DNA of 64,000 nt, taken from contig JADWOT020000002.1 of NCBI GenBank assembly GCA_036345935.2, forward strand, positions 8,738,655 through 8,802,654. Direction: 5' to 3'. Below the pieces are notes generated by a model. The model was not told the DNA's origin. It saw only the letters and a list, made by a program, of their open reading frames with translations, and searched no databases. The DNA is from Taenia hydatigena (lineage: Eukaryota > Platyhelminthes > Cestoda > Cyclophyllidea > Taeniidae). Both the position numbers and the translations under genes were made by a program. Of the stretch, positions 50,261 to 62,922 are shown one piece after another (position 1 is the first letter of the stretch; every line of letters begins with the position of its first letter).

Positions 50261-53179
50261 GGCTGCCTCGCCAAATGAATCTTTTAAAAAGCAAATCAAT
50301 TAACTCAGTACATGTTTGATTGGATCACGAGTTAATAAAAGGATTGTAAAAGACACTCGGTTTGATTCAAGTCGACATATATTAAGCAAACTTGTGCACA
50401 TTCTCCTGAGTTTACTTGTTGCGTTGAATGTTCTTTTCATGTGAGGAATGGGCTGGAGTGTTTTGCAGCGGTACCAGCTATCTACAAATAAATGGTCAAA
50501 GATGCTTAAAGGGCTGATAACTCGTGGGTTGTTTGTGCAGTACGTGTGATATTAAAACCGGTCCCCATATGCTTCTTATCCATATCGGACGACCTGGCCG
50601 ACATAATTTTGTAAAATTTCCAGGGCTCACTGCTCGTTTGGCACATTGACACAAACTACGCAAACATGTCTGCATATATTACAAGATGTGCACGCAGACC
50701 CTTATTAAAGACTATCACTTAAGTAGGCACAATGCTTCTTTGAACGTGTCTTCGGGTGTCAAGCAGGCAGGCCTCGCCGCCGTATAGACCGTGAAAATGC
50801 CATGAATCGAGAGACAAAATAACCTTCTTCTTGGCGGCAACCTCAATCCAAAAGCATGATTTCAGAGATGGATGGGGGAGTCAAAACTCATGGGAAATGC
50901 TAATTGTATTTTATTCTAATTCGTCGTCGTCACACACGGGCATAAGAAGTGAGTAAAGTGGTGGCTATTATCATTGCAGTAAGGTATGCGTCCTCTTCCA
51001 CATCAGTCATTTCATTCTTAATGCCTTCATTACTATGCCTAATGAGTACACGGTTCATTAGTAAGGGTGGAAGACTGCATACGTAACGATATCATTCAAA
51101 GACAAATTCCATCTCTTCGCTGACATATTCATTATTCTCATCCAAAATGAATGACATTTCGTCAACTGTGCCTTACGTTCAGTTTTGTGTTTGGCCTAAT
51201 TTCATCATTCACTTCAAAATCACCCTCTTGATCAATATTGGTTCAATGAAGTTATGGTAAATGCTTTCGACACTTGCGCACATTGATCCCCTCGTTGCGA
51301 AAATATGCGAAAACTTTTCTTTGATGCTTGTGGAAACTACACCGAACATGCTGTGGGATCTCCCTTTTGTTAATTTGCCACACGTGGAGATCCAAATATC
51401 CGCGCCTTGTTTTACTTGATGTAGACAACACCATCCAAATTCCTAGTCAAATTTTTTCATCTATCTCGGATAAATCGCTTCAGTGATTCGCTAAATAAAT
51501 TTGAACATTTTGTTTGATGAAACCAGCAAGTAACGCGTTTACTGTCTAAATTCCGGAAAGCACGTTACACACTGTGAACGCAATCTTAGAGAAACAAAGT
51601 AATGAATTGTGCATCAATACGCTCCAGTCACTGGTTGCGTTTAGTGCGACTGGTGATCCTGCTAAGTTTCCTTAAGACTTTGTTATGCGATAGACGATCT
51701 CGTCTAGACTGTAGGCCGTCGGACATCTTTACTTCGCTTACCGGTCAAAATATCACTCGCCGGCATACAACAGTAAGTGCACTCAAATGGTACGTGATAA
51801 TGCCTCGCTAATCAAAAAGGCCCTTTACAACCCTTAATTGCTCTTGAGACATTCCATACCATGTCTAACGTCGAGGATTCCAAAATCCTGAAAGCAATCT
51901 CTAAATTAGCACGATTTCGCAAAAAAGAGAATAAAATGATCATTGCGCCTACGAGGCTGGCAGAAATCAGCCATACCTGAATCGTGTTCCTACTTTGAGT
52001 TTCAAATTATGACCAAATTTGCATGAGCAACGCCGCAGACTGGTCAATCGGCAAACATGGAACCGATGCTATTTGCAGGAATTGTACGCAGGAGTTTAGG
52101 GCAATGCTGACTAGGCCAAAAGTGATTCTCCCACACTGCCAAACTGAATAATGTCATATGAGCTATTGAGACCCGTGGTGCAGATTTCTTCGCAGATATC
52201 ATTACCTGCTGCTAAGCTAGTAAATCATACATATTAAATATATTATAACACAGCAATATGGTTTGCGGTTCCTAGCCTTCCTTTATTCAAACCAGTCATA
52301 AATAAATTTAGTCAAGCCTTCTTATTATTTTGCGAGGGGCAGAAACAATGCATCCAGCCTGTCGATTGGCTTATGAGAATGCGGCAGCAATAGTGATAAA
52401 CTTGCAGAATATGCTAAATGTCTTATAAAATAAGGCGCCGGTGACAAATTTAGCAAGAATTTTAAAAAAAGCGCGGAGAAAGAGAACGAAAAATTAGAAA
52501 AATAAATAATTTGTACACACACGCACCTTGGTTGGAGCCAAGAAAGTTATGCTAGGAACAGCGGTAGCCAAAATTATTTTAATAAAGGCACTACAAAACA
52601 AAGAGCGGAATACGCAGATTAAGAAGGCAGAAGGAAATCTCAAGGAGAGATGCATCAGGTCTCACCATCGCGCTACCGCGGAGAAACATACATTGAGAGT
52701 TAGTTTGAACGGCGTGTGCCCTATAGGCCCAACAATTTCCTTTACAGAAAATGCTGAATACACACTTTGCATTCATACAAACATAAATCGCGAAAAACTT
52801 TGCTCTAAGAAGTATCTTTACGGTTGCTTAGAAAAGTAATTACTTTTAGCATCCCATGCCTTGGAATAAATGGGAGGGCAGGCGTTGTTAAAAGGTCCTA
52901 ATTAGTCCCGATTTACCACCGTCGCCCTCCAATCTACTGATTTAAAAGGGACACGGACTTCACCCTCTTGTGCACATTTTTAAGCAACGCAGAGCCTACT
53001 CACATTAGTGAGTTTTGTGGAAGGTATATACGAATGGAAGTAGGATAAAATTAAGGGAAAATGAGATCAAATTGGGTAATGCGTTGCCTTCACGGACCAC
53101 CTTCTACTTCGATAGCCCTTGGCGACCAGCTGCACGCTCTGCGAAAAGAAGGGTTGAAGGATTTCGGAGGCTGCTGACT
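50261..53179. other. Gene-poor stretch
   Basis: No recognisable gene. The longest plus frame, 52528-52839, is Lys-rich and low in information. Several ATTCATT-type AT-rich runs occur at 51000-51250. Confidence 0.5.
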
Positions 53180-53720
53180 GACGAACATTTCCCACGAAAT
53201 CATCTTACGAGATCCGAGTAGAGACACTTACTCCGATGCAACACTGGCAGCATTCTTTAAGGATGGCCATATGATGCCTTCAACTCACAACTCGCACCTA
53301 ACAGTGACACTTTTGGATACAGATGCTTCTTAACTATCCCTCATGTATGTTTCGATCTTCAACTTGACAATCGTGTCAACCGACGAAGCCATCATGATGA
53401 TACTGAGTCTCGTCGCTAAATTTAATGGTGCTTGCGAAATCTGGATTTAATTATTATTCTTCCATAATCCATTCAACCAACTTCGCACAATGTATGTGGT
53501 TAGCAGGATTCAGTTCTTCACTAAGTTCACTTCTGATAGCAATGATGCAGAAAAACTTTCGCTTTAATGAACTGAAAAGAGCACCGTCGAATGTCTATTT
53601 CTTGATCGCAGTGCCGAATCGATGTTCTTGGGATCTTAGCAACAGCCTCATGAACTGATTCGAAGCTTTATCCTAAGGAACCCGTTAAAGGACGACCAGC
53701 GTGCGTGAGGTCACTAAATG
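53180..53720 (-). pseudogene. Decayed Tc1/mariner-type transposase
   Basis: On the minus strand, with frameshifts and stops, pieces appear in the right order for an IS630/Tc1/mariner transposase. First is HAGRPLTGS (the Gly-Arg-Pro linker, about 53690), then ESVHEAVAKIPRTSIRHCDQ (about 53600-53660, like the second helix-turn-helix). Next are LNPDFASTIKFSDETQYHHD, with the first catalytic Asp in Phe-Ser-Asp-Glu (about 53410), and SKSVTVRCEL..EGIIWP (about 53270-53310, the Val-Thr-Val-x-Cys strand). A Met-Ile-x-x-Glu-Met-Phe piece follows near 53190. Stops interrupt at several points, so it is inactive. No terminal inverted repeats were located. The family call rests on motif order and is fairly secure; the subfamily is not. 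Confidence 0.65.
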
Positions 53721-56700
53721 CATGAACCTTCTTAACTCCTTTTGTCAATCCCTTGACGTTAGATGAACCTAAATTACTATTCCAACCATGTTTTGTACAA
53801 TAATCGCCAAATACAGCAAACAAACCTCCAGAACCCAAGAGCATTACCCTCAACAACAAAATCGCGTCGGCTCCTCCTCTAGTGACTCGTCCTTAATGAT
53901 CTTGAACCGTCAGCTGTCAAACTGTCTTTCCTTCTAGCAGTCACTTCAACGCACAATTAGTGTGAAATTCAGACGACACCTAAGTTCTTTGACACAGTTG
54001 GAGTTTACGCCTAGTCTATCTCCTTTTCAAGTTTGCAACGCATTGACTCACTGTCCCACTTGTGTGCTAAAAAAGAGATCATAACAGGTCAGCTGAAGCG
54101 ATCGAAATGAAGGCGACGTACCATCATTTGCGTTTCGAAATCACGCAGGATGTGCAATGCGATCCCATCGTTTGTCAAAGGGGTTGACACGAAGAGGGTT
54201 TCTAATCCTACCTCCTTCTGCAATCAACTTTAAATGAAGAAGCAGCAGCGAGTTAGTCCGTTCTTCATAGGCAAGCTCATTAATGCAGCCATGACTTCAC
54301 TTCACCAAACTCGGGATAGGTCATCGCGATCTAACGCAAATGAAGAGGGTGGTCGCACGTTCCAATGGCTTGCGTCTTAACTTGAGCATGTCAGAGTAAC
54401 AGCTAATTCATCGGACCATGCAATGTCCTCAAGGTCTTCTCGTCTGCAAAACAACGATGCGCTCGAGTCATGGCACTTCTTTACAGCACACCTGACCTCG
54501 CATCGCATCAGCTCTTCATTTCTCCATCGCTGCATAAAGCTTCACACGAATTTTAGAAATTAGCCTCAACTATAGCATCATATCTGAGCAGGGTCGCAAC
54601 ACCTTTCGCTGGAAGACATGATTCAAATTCGAGGCAGGTCTAATACTGTCAAATATTGCGACTACATCCAGTCTCGCACCGGTTCCTCCGATTGGGAGTC
54701 ACTGATCCATGTCACGCGCTTATCGGTGCACAGTAATGTCTTTTCCCTTCCACTTCGCAGCTGTTCCAGTTCGAACTGAAATTTCTGACAGTCTGTTATG
54801 AACAGACCTGAAGCAATCCGAATACGAGAGCAATTTAAAAGTTCGGCTACGATACGCAAGCATTTTCTCACCTTGTAGGTGGCCCTACGACTTCTGCTAC
54901 TAAAATGACGCTAATTAAGCACATATTTCTAGCGATCAAACACATTTCTCAGTTGGACGAATTTATGCACAATAGTCGCGCTAGAAAAGCTGCGTATCTA
55001 TGATTTTGCGCAAAAGTATTGACAGGCTAATGGCAATGACTCAACCGGCAAACTTACGCAGTAGGAAAATGAAAGAATGGTGTTAGTCTAGCAGTCTAGG
55101 AGGCAATTTTTGACAACAGAAAATGAGACAGTTTTGCCATTAGCAACTTATTCCGAATTGGCACTACTATCTGTTGCAACGCATATACGAGAAAAGATTC
55201 CCTGATGTTTTCTGATCCACGTAAATAAAAGAGGCAGCCGATGAAGGTGAGGACTGAATAACTTATATCAGCGGGATGTTGTCCGAGGATCTAGCTCAAG
55301 TGAACAAGTCTGGCTCTCCAAGCTGGAAATGAACCGACTTCCTTGTTGTGAAAACGTTTCCGAAAAACGCACAGTTACATGCACTTTGCATGGAAACGCG
55401 AGAAAACCTCTAAGGATGGGGAATGAAAGAGAGAGTTAAAATTTTTCATTTACGAAGTGTAGCAAAATCATAGCTAAGAAGGATTGTTCAATATAGAACC
55501 GACTTTAGGTGTGCATTTCCGTAGTCCAAGCCTGTACCACGGATTCAAGCAAATGGCCATCTTCATGCAAGTATAAAAGCATCTCTGCAACGAGCATTCC
55601 CGATTGGATCGCGATCATATGTGGTGTTGCTATGGAAGTGAAATCCGAAAATTGTTTCCTATTCTTTTGTCAAAATAATCGCAAATTATCTCATCCTTAT
55701 CATATTCCTCTTCTAAGTCTTGTCAAAGCCCACTGCTTAAAGGCGAAGACCAGGATGGGTCTCATTTAGGGCTGATTTAGTTTTCGCTGTCAAGATAATA
55801 TTTTATTGGCTAAAGTAGGTGAACTACTGCCCGAGTGCATTAGCTCTGAGGCTATCAGCGTGGCCTTTAGTCAATGCTAGTCAGCAAAAGCACAAAAGCG
55901 GAGGCATTTATGGTGCAGTTCTTCGCCATTTGTACTGCATAAAAGATGTGAAATTCAAGGATTCCGATTACCCCACAGAGTTTGCCTGACCACCAGGTGC
56001 GAACTCATCCTATCATCTTCGATTTCAGTTTGTCAGTGATAGCAGACTGTAGAAAGGTCCGTCGCAAGCAAAGCAGATGTGCTAACATGGCAAACGCTGA
56101 AATAGACGAGAAGAAGCAGAAGATAAAGTGATTACCTTCAAGCAAACTCATTAGGTGTAGACAAGGCTTTAAGCCAGATCCTAAGTAAATGAATACACGC
56201 GGGTCCAAGGCAGAGATATAGGTAACTTACGCTGGGAAAATTCGGTAATGGCGACAGAGCATCGCGCGAAACATCTAGGACGAATTGTAATTGCTTGCAA
56301 CGACGTAGAAGGCAAAGGAAATGGCTTGATAATTGTGTTAAATTTTACGAAGGGGGCATCCAGAAGAGACTCAATTATTGTGCACCGTGAATGAGCTTAC
56401 CTAGGACCGCTTAATAGCAAAAAGCCATGTCTCATCCCGTTGTTCGACTTCAGGACTTAAGCAAACATCCTCTTTGAAAAAACAAATTTGTCAACCCTAA
56501 ATTTTGATCGCTTAGGCAAGAACAAGAAAGATTAAAAGTCATTTCCAACTCAATTATTAGGCGAAGACGCCACCTATTCACACAATGCGAGCTAAAGTGA
56601 GAAAATCACTGGAAGACAATGGCGAGGCTGTGGCGAAATATATTTCACCCGGCTCCAAAATCGGGAGTAGGAAGCGATGTAAACAAGAGACGAAATAGAA

Positions 56701-57544
56701 GAGCTTTTCCAAAAGCGAGAACTGCATTGATTTTCTTTTAATTAAACCTCCCCACAACTTGCCATGTGATTCCCAACCTAAAGGCATTTAACACTAAGAG
56801 GCGTGTCAGTGCAACCACATAATTAGAGTGCAGATTTACACCCACATCTATAAATCAAAAAATTTGCTTCCAGGATTAGAGATGTTGTTTTCTTCCTTTG
56901 CATGAGAAATGGCTTTGAGCATACTCTAATTAGCGTTTAGTTTACACATCGGCAATGCAAACCACACATTCATACATGCAGATTCTTATCTCGCAGAATG
57001 GAAAACCGTCTCGGCATAAATTTGCACTAGTGCGTCCATTTAATGATATGTCAGTGCAAAATAAGCTTTATTGTCACACTACGCTTAAAGCGATTGTCAA
57101 CATGCTCAGATTTGATGCCCTCGCCGTCCATATGCACTGCTAATATTGCCCGGCTCATAGATTATGAGTACATTGTTAATGTTTGGAGGATTCTGGTGCA
57201 TGGTAAGCAAGGCGACTTCACCACTTCCCGCTTTTGGTCCAACTGTGTCAGTGGGCAACCAACCTCACATTTTACTCAAGAATTCAGTGAGATGAAACAG
57301 GATAACCTCAAGTAAGGAAGCAAAGGCCGTCAAGTCCAATGTCAGGTGATGTATCTAAGAAACCCGAAGTATAGCAAAAGCAGGTTAGCTGTTTTAAGTT
57401 TTGCTAGCAATAAAAGTACACCCAGTCAGTCTCAAAGCCCAAGACTTAAGTATTAGATAGCAAAGCTTAAGACTTCCTTTTTAACAAAATTAAGTCGATC
57501 AATTAGTGCACATCAGTGTGTCACCAGTAATAATATAGCCAAAT
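53721..57544. other. Gene-poor stretch
   Basis: Only short unassigned frames. A minus-strand FADEKTL piece near 54440 recalls a DDE transposase but stands alone. Nothing else supportable. Confidence 0.5.
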
Positions 57545-57659
57545 AAGAGAGTGATTCAGCGAACAGGGCCAGTGAAGTCAAAGTGTTGTGAGAACTGCCA
57601 ACATGAATTCAAAGCGCAGGTTGCAATAAGAGTAGCGCCTCGCGTTACAAAGCTTTCGA

Positions 57660-58015
57660 GCGGATGGTTTAGTATGGCACACCAGTCCGTCAGTGGTGGG
57701 TGTAAGTGCAAAAATGCCACACCTTATTTTCCAATAGTGTGTGGGGATAATTTGGACCCAATTATTGGAATGTCAGATAAGTGCAGAATCCACCCACTCA
57801 CTCTCAACATTAAATTCACATCGGTATGTGAGTGGTGGGTGTAGGTGTTAGAAACGCTACAACTTGTGTGCCACCGATCATTAAGGACGGCTAATGTAGA
57901 CGTCATAGACAGCATTTGGGACGTCTGCAGAATTTACTTATGTGCTTCCAACATCAATCTCATACCGGTCGTTCAGTGGTGCGTGTATCAGAAATACCAC
58001 AAATTGCTTGAAGCA
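57660..58015 (+). repeat. ~145 bp satellite, forward block 1
   Basis: Two to three degenerate units, each with the order CAGTGGTGGGTGTAAGTG, CACAACTTGTGTGCCACC, GGATAATxTAGACCC and TGCAGAATT. Closely similar to 61663-61990 in the same orientation, which suggests a higher-order copy. Confidence 0.8.
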
Positions 58016-58879
58016 TCTTCAAAACGGGAGTGCAGTACAGTGAGTGCCAGAAATGCATTCTCAAAATTTTTGTATCTTTCTTATGGAAGTCACAAATTCC
58101 ATTGTATCCCTTACTTAGTAATGATGACTTCCTGAACATATCAAAGCACCTATGAGCTGATGCTGATTTTGTAAGTTGATCCACTCGCAATAACTGACCA
58201 TAGATTTAGCCACAGAAATTCTTGCGTATTTAGTCTCTAAATGCTTCTCAGTGCACCCGATTGCTAATGAGCGTGGAAGTTGGAGGTGAAATCAGCAAAA
58301 AGAGATCCATGGAAGATTACACCCCAAATGGGTACGACATTGCGATAAGAGAAGTGCAAGTCTACAAAGAATGCGTGGAAAATCCGATAAAGAGCATTGA
58401 CTGAAAATATGGCACAGACTGTGCTAGCAAACTGAGCTTAGGACGAGTCACCAATAAAGGCAAGTCGAGCTTAATGAAACATACATGATCTATCAAGTCG
58501 TAATGGGCACATTTGAAAAGGCTGATAAACATGAGAAAATAATGGCGCTAGTAGAAGCCTGCAGAGAGGAGTCGTCTAATCATAGTTAATACGAAATTTA
58601 AGCATATCACATAAGAAGTGTCATTGCCGACAGTTCACCCCAACACTGGCAGTCCGGTGCGGGGTAGTAGATGCGAGTAATTAGGGCAAAGATGAAGGCA
58701 TATCATATGCCACCTAAGCAATCTTATATATTCACCAGACTGCTTGGTTGCCCATAAGTTGCTGCAATTATGACACGTATTTCTACAATCAGCAGGGAAG
58801 TGCGACTTTAAACAAGGAATTAAGTGCAGGAATTCTAAAGGCCAATCGCATGCCATTAAGGCGGTCTAGATTTTCACTC
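58016..58879. other. Non-satellite interval
   Basis: Between two satellite blocks. A 46-codon frame starts at 58267 (MSVEVGGEISKKRSMEDYTP...) and is unassigned. No other content recognised. Confidence 0.45.
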
Positions 58880-59600
58880 CACACTGGTCTGAGGCGCACA
58901 AGTTGATGAAATGATAACACTTTAACCCACCACTGACAAACCCGTGTGATGTTAAAAACGCAAGAATGCAAGTAAATTCTGAAGGTCTCTCACATGCTAT
59001 CGATGGGGTCTGGATAATCCCAACACACCGATGGGTGGCACACAAGATGTGAAACTACTGACATCACCGCCTACCAATGACAGACGGGTGTGAGTTTAAA
59101 GTCCCAAGAGTGTGAGTAAATTCCGCAGGTCCTCCACAGAACTACAAGGCGTTATAGATTAGCCCTCCACACCGATTGGTGGCACACAATTTGTGACGCT
59201 GTGGACACTGACTAAACTGCCGATTGACCTGTGGGAAATGGAAGAGGCAAATACGCTTAAATTATGCGGTTCCGTCAAATGCCATCTATGCGGGCTCGAT
59301 TAAACCTCCACGCTGATAAATGGCACACAAGTTGAGCATTGTGAACACTTAAGCCCACCGCCGACACACCGGTTTGAGATTAATGTCCAGAGAATATAGG
59401 TCAGTTTCGAGGGTCTCTTACATGCCATCTATGGGGTCTAGATTATTCTCCTACACTGACTGATGGAACACGTAGTGTAGCATTGCTAACGCTTAATAGA
59501 AGAGGCAAATATGTGCAAGTTCTGCAGTTCTATCGATTGCCAGCTAAGCGCCTTCAAATATCCCTCCACACTAATTGGAAATGGAGAGCCATGTCTGCAT
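58880..59600 (-). repeat. ~145 bp satellite, reverse block 1
   Basis: About five units in reverse orientation. The landmark ATGC(T/C)ATC(G/T)ATG recurs at about 58991, 59134, 59277 and 59432 (spacing 143-155). The unit at 58984-59050 is nearly the reverse complement of 62545-62612, so this block corresponds to an inverted copy of the end of the forward block at 62270-62630. Confidence 0.8.
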
Positions 59601-61129
59601 ACCAGTTCACAAGACTAACTTGAGTTATTGATATTCAGATGAACTCGATTAACTCATGCCAACAGAAGTGGTAATCGTGGAGAAAGAGGAAGGGGAACGA
59701 AGCCGTGTCTGCTTTGAGTTTACTTAAATATTAATTTTCTAGATAATGCTGGTAGGCTGGCGTAATTACCACAAGCAGTTCAGAAATCTTGGTCTAATAT
59801 CTGCGCCTTCCTTTTTATCTTGCTCGCCAGCGCTAAATGATCTTTGAATCCGCTAAGTATTTTTACATTTATGCACCAATCTGAAGCCAAAACACAGTCA
59901 ACGCGAAACAGCTGCTTGTGCGTGCATTTGCGAAAGGCAGTTAACTAGGCAATCTTGAGCACCACCATCAATATAACAACGTGGAGGTATGTCAAACTTA
60001 AACCACCAATCGAAATGCTGGGGTGACAATGTCAAAATCTGTTATTTCCCGTAATTATGTGGTTATTTTGTCACCATGATGTATTGCCGCCCATCAAAGT
60101 GTGCAACCACTCCCACGTTTAAACCTTGTTTGAATGCCATGGAGAAGGCCTAAGACAGTTAAAACTGCACTGATCGAAGCAACAGTTCACAAACTGTGGT
60201 TCATTTAGATTGGACCACGGTACGAAAAACCCGTGACAACAGTGTTTAAGACCATGTCATGTTAGTGGACTGCGTTTGTGGTGAGTCCAGCATAGGTGAA
60301 ATTGACAGAGAGCGAACTGCGCATACTATCAGACCCAAATCGCAAGGTGGTCCCATGCATGTGTCATGATGTGTGGACGTAGCACCACAACGTCGCATCA
60401 TATCAACAGGAGCAAGGCGCCTTAATTATATTGTAACAACCTTCTCCAACCAAATGATGGGCAGATTTTACAAAGTAGAACAAGGATCTTAATACGAAAT
60501 GAATTTTGTCCATGTCATAGGAGTCCGGATTTCCTCCCCTGCTCTCTAGAGATGATAATCGTATTCCAAATACGGTCACTTGATTTTATGATAGCATCAA
60601 TTCAACATATTTGATGCACAATAAACGGCGAGGAAAATTGGAGCGGAGTGTAACAGCAATGCTAAAACCAAGAACAAAAGGGTTCCGTTGTTCACGGTGT
60701 ATGCTAACATGCTGAATGGGCATGCTGGGCAAAACCTTTCTCATTTAACGCGAGAAGTAATGATGCCAATTCTGCTGTGAGACTCAAAATTGACGTGAGT
60801 GATTTCATGTCGTCAAAGTGAGCAATTTTTCTCTCTCACGACAAGCTTAGGACGTCATGCGTGACAATTGCGTTAGAAAGAGATCTGTCCAAATTTTTCT
60901 GTATTGGCGTACTTAGTTTAAATGCATTGACACCGATTTGTTAGCGGAACTGGACTTGGGCCCTAATGTTGTGTCGCCTTTTCGTGGAATGCAGGACATC
61001 GTGAAAAATGTAAGAACTGGAGGCATAAGACATTTGTTTAATTCGCAGCACAGCGTGAACTCAGTTCCGAGTTGGCGGAAATGTTAAACCCAAGAGAATA
61101 AGGCGAGCATAAAGAAGTAAGCTAGAGCA
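59601..61129. other. Non-satellite interval
   Basis: About 1.5 kb without satellite landmarks and without a recognisable gene or transposase. Confidence 0.45.
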
Positions 61130-62635
61130 AAGCCACAACTTGTGTGCCAGCCATCAGTTTGAAGGGCAAATGTAGACCCCAAAGATGACGTTAAAGACAC
61201 CTGCAGAATTGATCCATATGCAATCGAAATCAATCTTACACCGGCTCGCCAGTGGTAGGTGTGGGGTCAGAAATGCCACAACTTGTTTTTCAGTAATATG
61301 TGGGGATAATTTAGACCCGATTATTGGAATGCTAGATAAGTGCAGAATTCGCGCATTCCCTCTTGACGTTAAATTCACATCAGCATGTGGGTGGTGGGTG
61401 TAAGTGTTAGCAATGCCACATCTTGTGTGCCACCAATCCGTGTGGGCGATAACTTAGAACGCAATGTAGTCATGTGGCAGAACTGCAGCATTTATCCACA
61501 TTATTGCGACTTGAAAAAAAAGACAATGGTGTGACAGAGGTGTGAGTAGGTGTCAGCAATGTCAGAACTTGTGTGCCGAAAGTCAGTGTGGAGGGATAAT
61601 CTAGACCCATCTATAGCACTCGATACATCTGCAGAATTGATCCATATACAATCGAAATCAATATCACACCGGCCCGTCAGTGGTGGGTGCCACACCTTAT
61701 TTTCCAATAGTATGTAGGGCTAACATAGACCCATTATTGGAATGCTAGATAAGTGCAGAATTCTCCCATTTGCTCTCGATATTAAATTCCCATCAGTATG
61801 TGGGTAGTGGGTGTAAGTGTTTGCAATGCCACAACTTGTGTGCCACCAATCGTTAAGGACGGCTAATCTAGACGCCATGGATATCATTTAGGACATCTAC
61901 AGAATTTACCTATGTACTTCCGACACCAATCTCATACCGGTCGTTCAGTGGCGGGTGTAAGCATCAGAAATGCCGCGCCTTGTGTGCTAAGTATTATTAT
62001 GTAAGTGTTATTTTGATTCCATCAATAGCATGTAACACCTGTAAAAATGACCCATGTATTCTCTACATCAATATTTCATCAGTCTGTCGGTGTTGGACGC
62101 AAGATTCAGCAATGCGAATCTTATGTGTCACAAATCGGTGTGGAGGGTTATTTTAGGGCGCATAGCTGGCAATTGACAGAACTGCAGAATTTACATGTGT
62201 TTGATCTTCTATTTTACACAGATCGGTCGGTGGTGGGATTAAGCGATAGCAATGCTACATTGCGTGTTCTATTAATCAGTGTGGAGGGATAATCTAGACT
62301 CCATAGGTGGCATGTGAGGGGTCCGCGGAATTGACCCACACTCCCTGCAATTTAATCTCACACCGGTCTGTCGGTGGCGAGCTTAAGTGTTCGCGATGCT
62401 AAACTTTTGCTCCATTTATTAGTGTGGGGTTTTAATTTAATCCACACACAGATTGCTCATGACAGATCTGCATAATTTAAGCACATTCACCTCCCCCATT
62501 TCCCACAGTTCAGTCGGTAGTTTAATAGGTGTTTACTGTGCCACAAATTGTGCACCACCGATCGGGATGTTAGGATTATCCAGACCCTATCGATAGCATG
62601 TGAGAGACCTTCAAAATTCCCTTACATTCTCGAGT
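61130..62635 (+). repeat. ~145 bp satellite, main forward array
   Basis: About ten degenerate units. The (C/G)AGTGGTGGGTGTAAGTG-like landmark recurs at about 61238, 61376, 61524, 61663, 61788, 61932, 62077, 62216, 62360 and 62506 (spacing 125-148). Each unit contains CACAACTTGTGTGCCACC and TGCAGAATT. Units differ strongly from their neighbours. Open frames here (such as 61185-61403) are by-products of the repeat. Confidence 0.88.
61189..62267 (+). repeat. Left arm of a ~1.08 kb inverted repeat in the satellite
   Basis: Reverse complement of 62923-64000 (coordinate sum about 125190), nearly identical and spanning about seven units. The inner end is sharp at ...ATTGCGTGT (62267). The outer end is unknown because the partner reaches the window edge. 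Confidence 0.9.
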
Positions 62636-62922
62636 CCTTAACTCCGCAAGTGTTTTTTAGCTATTGAGCTGCTTAATGAATAAAACATATGTAGCAAACT
62701 TCATCATCTAAAAGCCATGTTATTACCTTCCACGATAGTCATAATTTAGGATTGCACTCCCGTCCGCGTGTCAGTAGGTCTGTCACGAGTCCTAGCATAG
62801 ATATCGGAAAGCATAGATGCTGGTAAAAGGCCCACAACTTGTGAGGGGCTCAGCTAGACCTCTTTTTCAGCATGTGACAGCGAACAATCATTAATATTGC
62901 ATTCAGCATTGATCCGGAAATC
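62636..62922. other. Centre of the satellite inverted repeat
   Basis: Mostly unrelated sequence with one remnant satellite piece (CACAACTTGTGAGGGGCTCA, about 62832). With 62268-62635 it makes up the ~655 base loop between the arms. Confidence 0.6.

Noticed and set aside
54300..54470. Minus-strand FADEKTL piece resembling a DDE transposase catalytic start
   Set aside because: A single motif with no ordered neighbours in compatible frames. Too weak to call next to the better-supported transposase at 53180-53720.
61185..61403. ORFs in the right-end array (for example 57551-57844, 61185-61403, 63786-63980)
   Set aside because: They follow the satellite unit and its inverted copies. The repeated peptides are by-products of repeated DNA.
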